DNA of 64,000 nucleotides, from contig CAJJDP010000049.1 of assembly GCA_905182995.1 (NCBI GenBank), positions 443,286-507,285 on the forward strand. Direction: 5' to 3'. The notes beneath the pieces were generated by a model. That model had not been told where the DNA came from, did not search any database, and saw only the letters and a list, made by a program, of their open reading frames with translations. The translations under genes and the position numbers were made by a program. This DNA is from Paramecium octaurelia. Its lineage: Eukaryota; Ciliophora; Oligohymenophorea; Peniculida; Parameciidae. This document shows positions 60,701 through 64,000 of the stretch, piece by piece (the first letter of the stretch is position 1; each line of letters begins with the position of its first letter).

Positions 60701-61910
60701 ATGCTTTTTAAAATAACTTCATTTTCTTTTCATCTAATAATTTGATACCTTCATCCACATTCATTCCAAATTATAGCAAGTACTTAAGCCTTCCAAAAGT
60801 TTATAATTTAAACGTCTTAAATTTAGAAACATAAAATATTGTTGACAATGTGAAATTTAACCTATACAAATAATTTGAATAGCACTGATAAAAGATATCG
60901 ATAAGGTTAAGTGCCAATTTTTGATATAAAATCTTAGATAATTCCATTTGGTTCTTCAGGCACAGATTCTGTAAATCCTTTAAAGAATAATCTAACTTAT
61001 CATAAAATAAAGCTAATCTGTAGACAGTTGGTTAATCAAATTATGGAGGTACTTCAAACAAGAAAGTGGCATTTGTTATAAAAACTAAATAAAGTTCTAG
61101 TTTTTTAAAATATTTCTAAACCAGCAAGTGAAAAAGAACTGTCAAAAATCTGGATTATTATTCAATATCAACAACTGAGATAATTTCTAGCATTTCTTGA
61201 TTGGTTGAATTTACCAAACATGTTTCAGCCAGTTTTTCGTGTATAATCGTGCTCTGCCTCTTTTGTAATTTTTTCATATTGGCCTTTATTTCTTGCTGGC
61301 TCCTCTCAACATATAATAATTTATCAAATGCATTAAAATTATTTGTGCATTCCTTATCTGCATTGAAGTAATTGTCATTTGAAAAAAAAGTGAGAAACCT
61401 TGAATATCTATGAGCCTCCTCAAATTTCCTTGGCTTTAAAGTGAAATATTTAAAATCCAATTGTGTTGTTAAGGTACCATACATATTAACATTATAACAA
61501 AGTTCTTTATAGTTAATAAGAGTGGAAATTTTGTAATATTTCATATCTCCTTCCTTCTGCACTTCGACAACAATAGATTTAATCTATAAAATGTGATCTA
61601 ATTTTCTTAAGTAGTTTGCATCGTCTTTATGATGCTCTGATTTTTTCCTTTTTATTTTATCCAATTTTGGTTAATCAACATCAACTGCTACATCTTCGTT
61701 TCCAACTTGAGTCACTAAATTACAGATTTCATTTGGATTAGTTGGGTTAATTTGAAAAGTTTATGATTTTCTGCTTGATGAATAGCATTAAAATTAAATC
61801 TGTTCTTATTCTTCTTCTTCTTTTATTTTTTATTATTCCACTACCGTCTACGCGATCTATTATCTTATTCCATCTTCTCTATCTCGTTATTTAGAACAGC
61901 ATACACCCAT
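57795..61910 (-). CDS. giant acylated helical protein, family not recognised (first paralogue)
   Basis: A single uninterrupted frame of 1371 residues with no intron, from ATG 61910 to TGA 57795. It begins MGVCCSKQRDREDG: Gly2 (myristoylation) followed by Cys4-Cys5 (palmitoylation), so it is probably bound to the inside of a membrane. After a basic, Gln/Lys-rich head, the sequence is alpha-helical with a repeated, TPR-like pattern (NSLKCLKMAEILLLRSF, ADEVVTVLLKQLQLFVLQ, GSAFKITLSYAEKMNQYY, QFLSALRYVERSNRTYT). It ends in LRVKSVKKSTKLNPFES. A second, 5'-incomplete gene next to it (62092-64000, minus) shows the same order of blocks. No catalytic domain or known family is recognised; a membrane-bound scaffold is my inference. 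Confidence 0.88.
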
Positions 61911-62091
61911 TATTTTATATATACAATTCTTATTTAGAAGATTAATAATGATTTATGTAATAAGTTTTGAGTATTTAAATATTTATGTTGTAAAACTTGA
62001 GAGAATTCATACAGTTGAATACAGTATTGTTATTTGAGAAGATACGAGACATATTGAAAATTTAAATAATAAAATAAATAATCATTTTTTT
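61911..62091. other. spacer between the two large helical genes
   Basis: 181 bases of AT-rich sequence between the start of the first gene and the stop of the second, both on the minus strand. No ORF or repeat is visible. Confidence 0.6.
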
Positions 62092-64000
62092 TTAACCGAT
62101 TTTTCAAAAGGATTAATTTTTCGTTTTACTTATGAAATTGATGCCAAACTTTGTTAACTGATAGTTCTCCTCCTCTTATTAGTCAAACCTTCATCAGCTA
62201 ATTTTATATAAGAATTCTTCGATTAATCTTGATCAACCCCAGGTTATGACAATGACTTCTTTTGTCTTCCTCCTGCTTTTATAGGCTATAGTGTTTTTGA
62301 AGTAGGAATTGATTGTTATTGATTATCTTTGATTGGATTAGATTTTTAATATTCAACTTATTATTACTAATTTTACAAAATTTACTTCATCTGATTAAAT
62401 TACATCATTTAACTTTATCTTTAAATAATGAACGAACCATTTTAGCTTTACTGATTTTAAAAATTGAACTCATTGGATTGGCTCAAATTTCTAATTAAAC
62501 GCAGTTTTCGTTGTTGCAGTAATTCTAATTACCGTTATCTCTGCTCTTCCAAAATTTCTTCAGCTGATCTCAAATCTATCAAAATTTTATTATTTGGCAA
62601 AGCAGTTTCTTTGGACTCATCAACTGAAGAAAATTAGTTTTTTTGTATCTTCTCATTTGTTTAATCAACAAGTGTAGAATTTTGAGTTATTCTACTTTTT
62701 GTCTACTCATCAACCTTCTTTGCCTCATTACAAGAAAACATGCTAGAAACTCTTTTTCTTTAAATAATATGAACTTTTGCCAATTAACCAATCTAGCATC
62801 TCGTTCTTTTATCAAGCCAGTGTTGTCTTTTTTTGTTACTCATCTATATTAATTTTTTTGATAAATATAATTAAGCTTATTCTTAGAGTAATTGAGGATC
62901 TGCAAAGTTTTCATACAGCAGTTTCTTAACATTATAATATAGATCTATATAATGAATGAGCTCTAAAATCTAATGCAAAGCCTTTGAGCCAATTTTAGCT
63001 GACATTACTTTAAATTTGTTGATTCGAGAAGCTACTTCAGGAGTCAAATTCCAATGGATATCTTCATAGATTTGCTCAATGAATTTCTCTATTACATCAA
63101 ATTAATCTAGAATTTTTTTCTATTAATTCTTTTAAGCCATATCTAATAAAATATATAGGTTTATTTTGATAATATTACATTATTTCATTGGGAACAATAA
63201 ATACCTTTCATGAATTTCTAAGGCCAATTTCATAAATTGAATCCCTTAATCATATTTTTTTTGGTAAATATTAATTAAACCAAGCTTTTCTAATACAATT
63301 CCAAAACACTCATCAATTCTCTATTTCTTATAGATTTTGTGAGTAGCCTAATATCTAGTAAGTGCATCAATTAATTCGTAGTTATTTAAATAGCCATTAG
63401 CATAAACTAGAGAAGATACAATATTCTGATTTATAGAGTTTGTTTATTTTTGATTTTAATAATAAGAATTTGAAAAGTAAGGTTTAAGAATATCAGAAAT
63501 ACTTAAAAAGCCCTTCAGATTATTAAGTTGATTAATGCATTGTTTATCCATTGAAATAGTTTGAGTGGCTATTTATTTTATTCTTTCAATAATTCCTTTA
63601 ATTTTATCACTAATGTATAATTATCTGATGTAATTATTTGATCGTGAAGCTTAAAATGTTTTTAAGGCTCGTTGATAAAATCTGAGAGAACTAACCAAAA
63701 CTCCGTTGCTTTCGTATATCACTGCCATAATTAATTGAAGTATTCCAACATTTTTGGTTTTTAAAACTTCTTTATGTTTATATTTTTCATTCATCTTCAC
63801 AGCTAACTGACAACATAATTTAGCAACTGCCCCGCTTTCTTCTTACTCCACGTAGACTCTTAGAATTTCTAGAGTAATTTCAATCACTTAGTCAGAGAAT
63901 TATTCAAATCTCTTTTCTCTTATAGCTTTTGCTCTTTTCAAACATTTCAGTGCATTTTCTTAATCATTTAATTAGGAGTACATTTATCCCAATCTAAATT
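62092..64000 (-). CDS. giant helical protein, family not recognised (second paralogue, 5' part outside the window)
   Basis: A partial minus-strand frame of about 630 residues running to the window edge; the start codon lies beyond 64000. The tail ends at TGA 62092. Its blocks match the complete neighbour: NALKCLKRAKAIREKRF against NSLKCLKMAEILLLRSF, GAVAKLCCQLAVKMNEKY against GSAFKITLSYAEKMNQYY, LQLIMAVIYESNGVLVSSL against LQFIMACIFEFNGQFLSAL, and a final KRKINPFEKSVKKK against STKLNPFESTMKK. I conclude they are tandem paralogues from a local duplication. The conserved order, shared last motif and lack of introns argue against chance. Whether this copy also starts MGxCC cannot be seen. Confidence 0.85.

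Overview
The window is macronuclear-type DNA of a ciliate, most probably a Paramecium species. Long frames run through TAA and TAG, which must be read as glutamine, and TGA is the only stop. DNA is very AT-rich, and genes sit on both strands with gaps often under 100 bases. Coding sequence is interrupted by very short introns (20-28 nt, mostly GTA...TAG) that I placed by frame closure. A trichocyst matrix protein gene fits Paramecium specifically. I found no bacterial operons, CRISPR, tRNA, rRNA or transposons.

Layout. 1-5.4 kb: a TmcB-like membrane protein and a coiled-coil gene. 5.6-16 kb: two unknown genes, a protein kinase, a tail-anchored protein, a SOSS-B type OB-fold protein, a cytochrome P450, a doubtful gene, a two-repeat MYB factor and a coiled-coil gene. 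16-24 kb: a small membrane gene, a cAMP-receptor-like GPCR, a membrane-anchored protein, three tightly packed helical/RAP-like ORFs and a TRAF-type zinc finger protein with polyglutamine. 24-31 kb: a cyclic-nucleotide-gated type K+ channel, a small acylated protein and a SETD3/LSMT-type SET protein. 31-39 kb: a protein with a PP1-docking-like motif, a RING protein and a kinesin. 39-48 kb: a doubtful gene, the trichocyst matrix protein and a 2137-residue LRR-patatin protein. 48-57 kb: two unknown genes, eIF3c, a kelch protein and a long coiled-coil protein. 57-64 kb: an 800-base near-empty stretch, then two tandem members of an apparently undescribed large helical family, the complete one starting MGVCCSKQ.

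Assembly warning. Single N bases at 28433, 33508 and 35763 join contigs that overlap without being merged. So 26892-28432 repeats at 28434-29974, 31227-33480 repeats at 33509-35762, and 31938-33507 repeats at 35764-37333. Extra copies of the SET, RING, kinesin and neighbouring genes are artefacts; the real locus is about 5.4 kb shorter.

The genes form no evident pathway; the region is ordinary dense protist gene space (signalling, cytoskeleton, secretion, translation). The most interesting item is the tandem large-helical family at 57.8-64 kb, followed by the LRR-patatin protein and the N/O/P RAP-like cluster.
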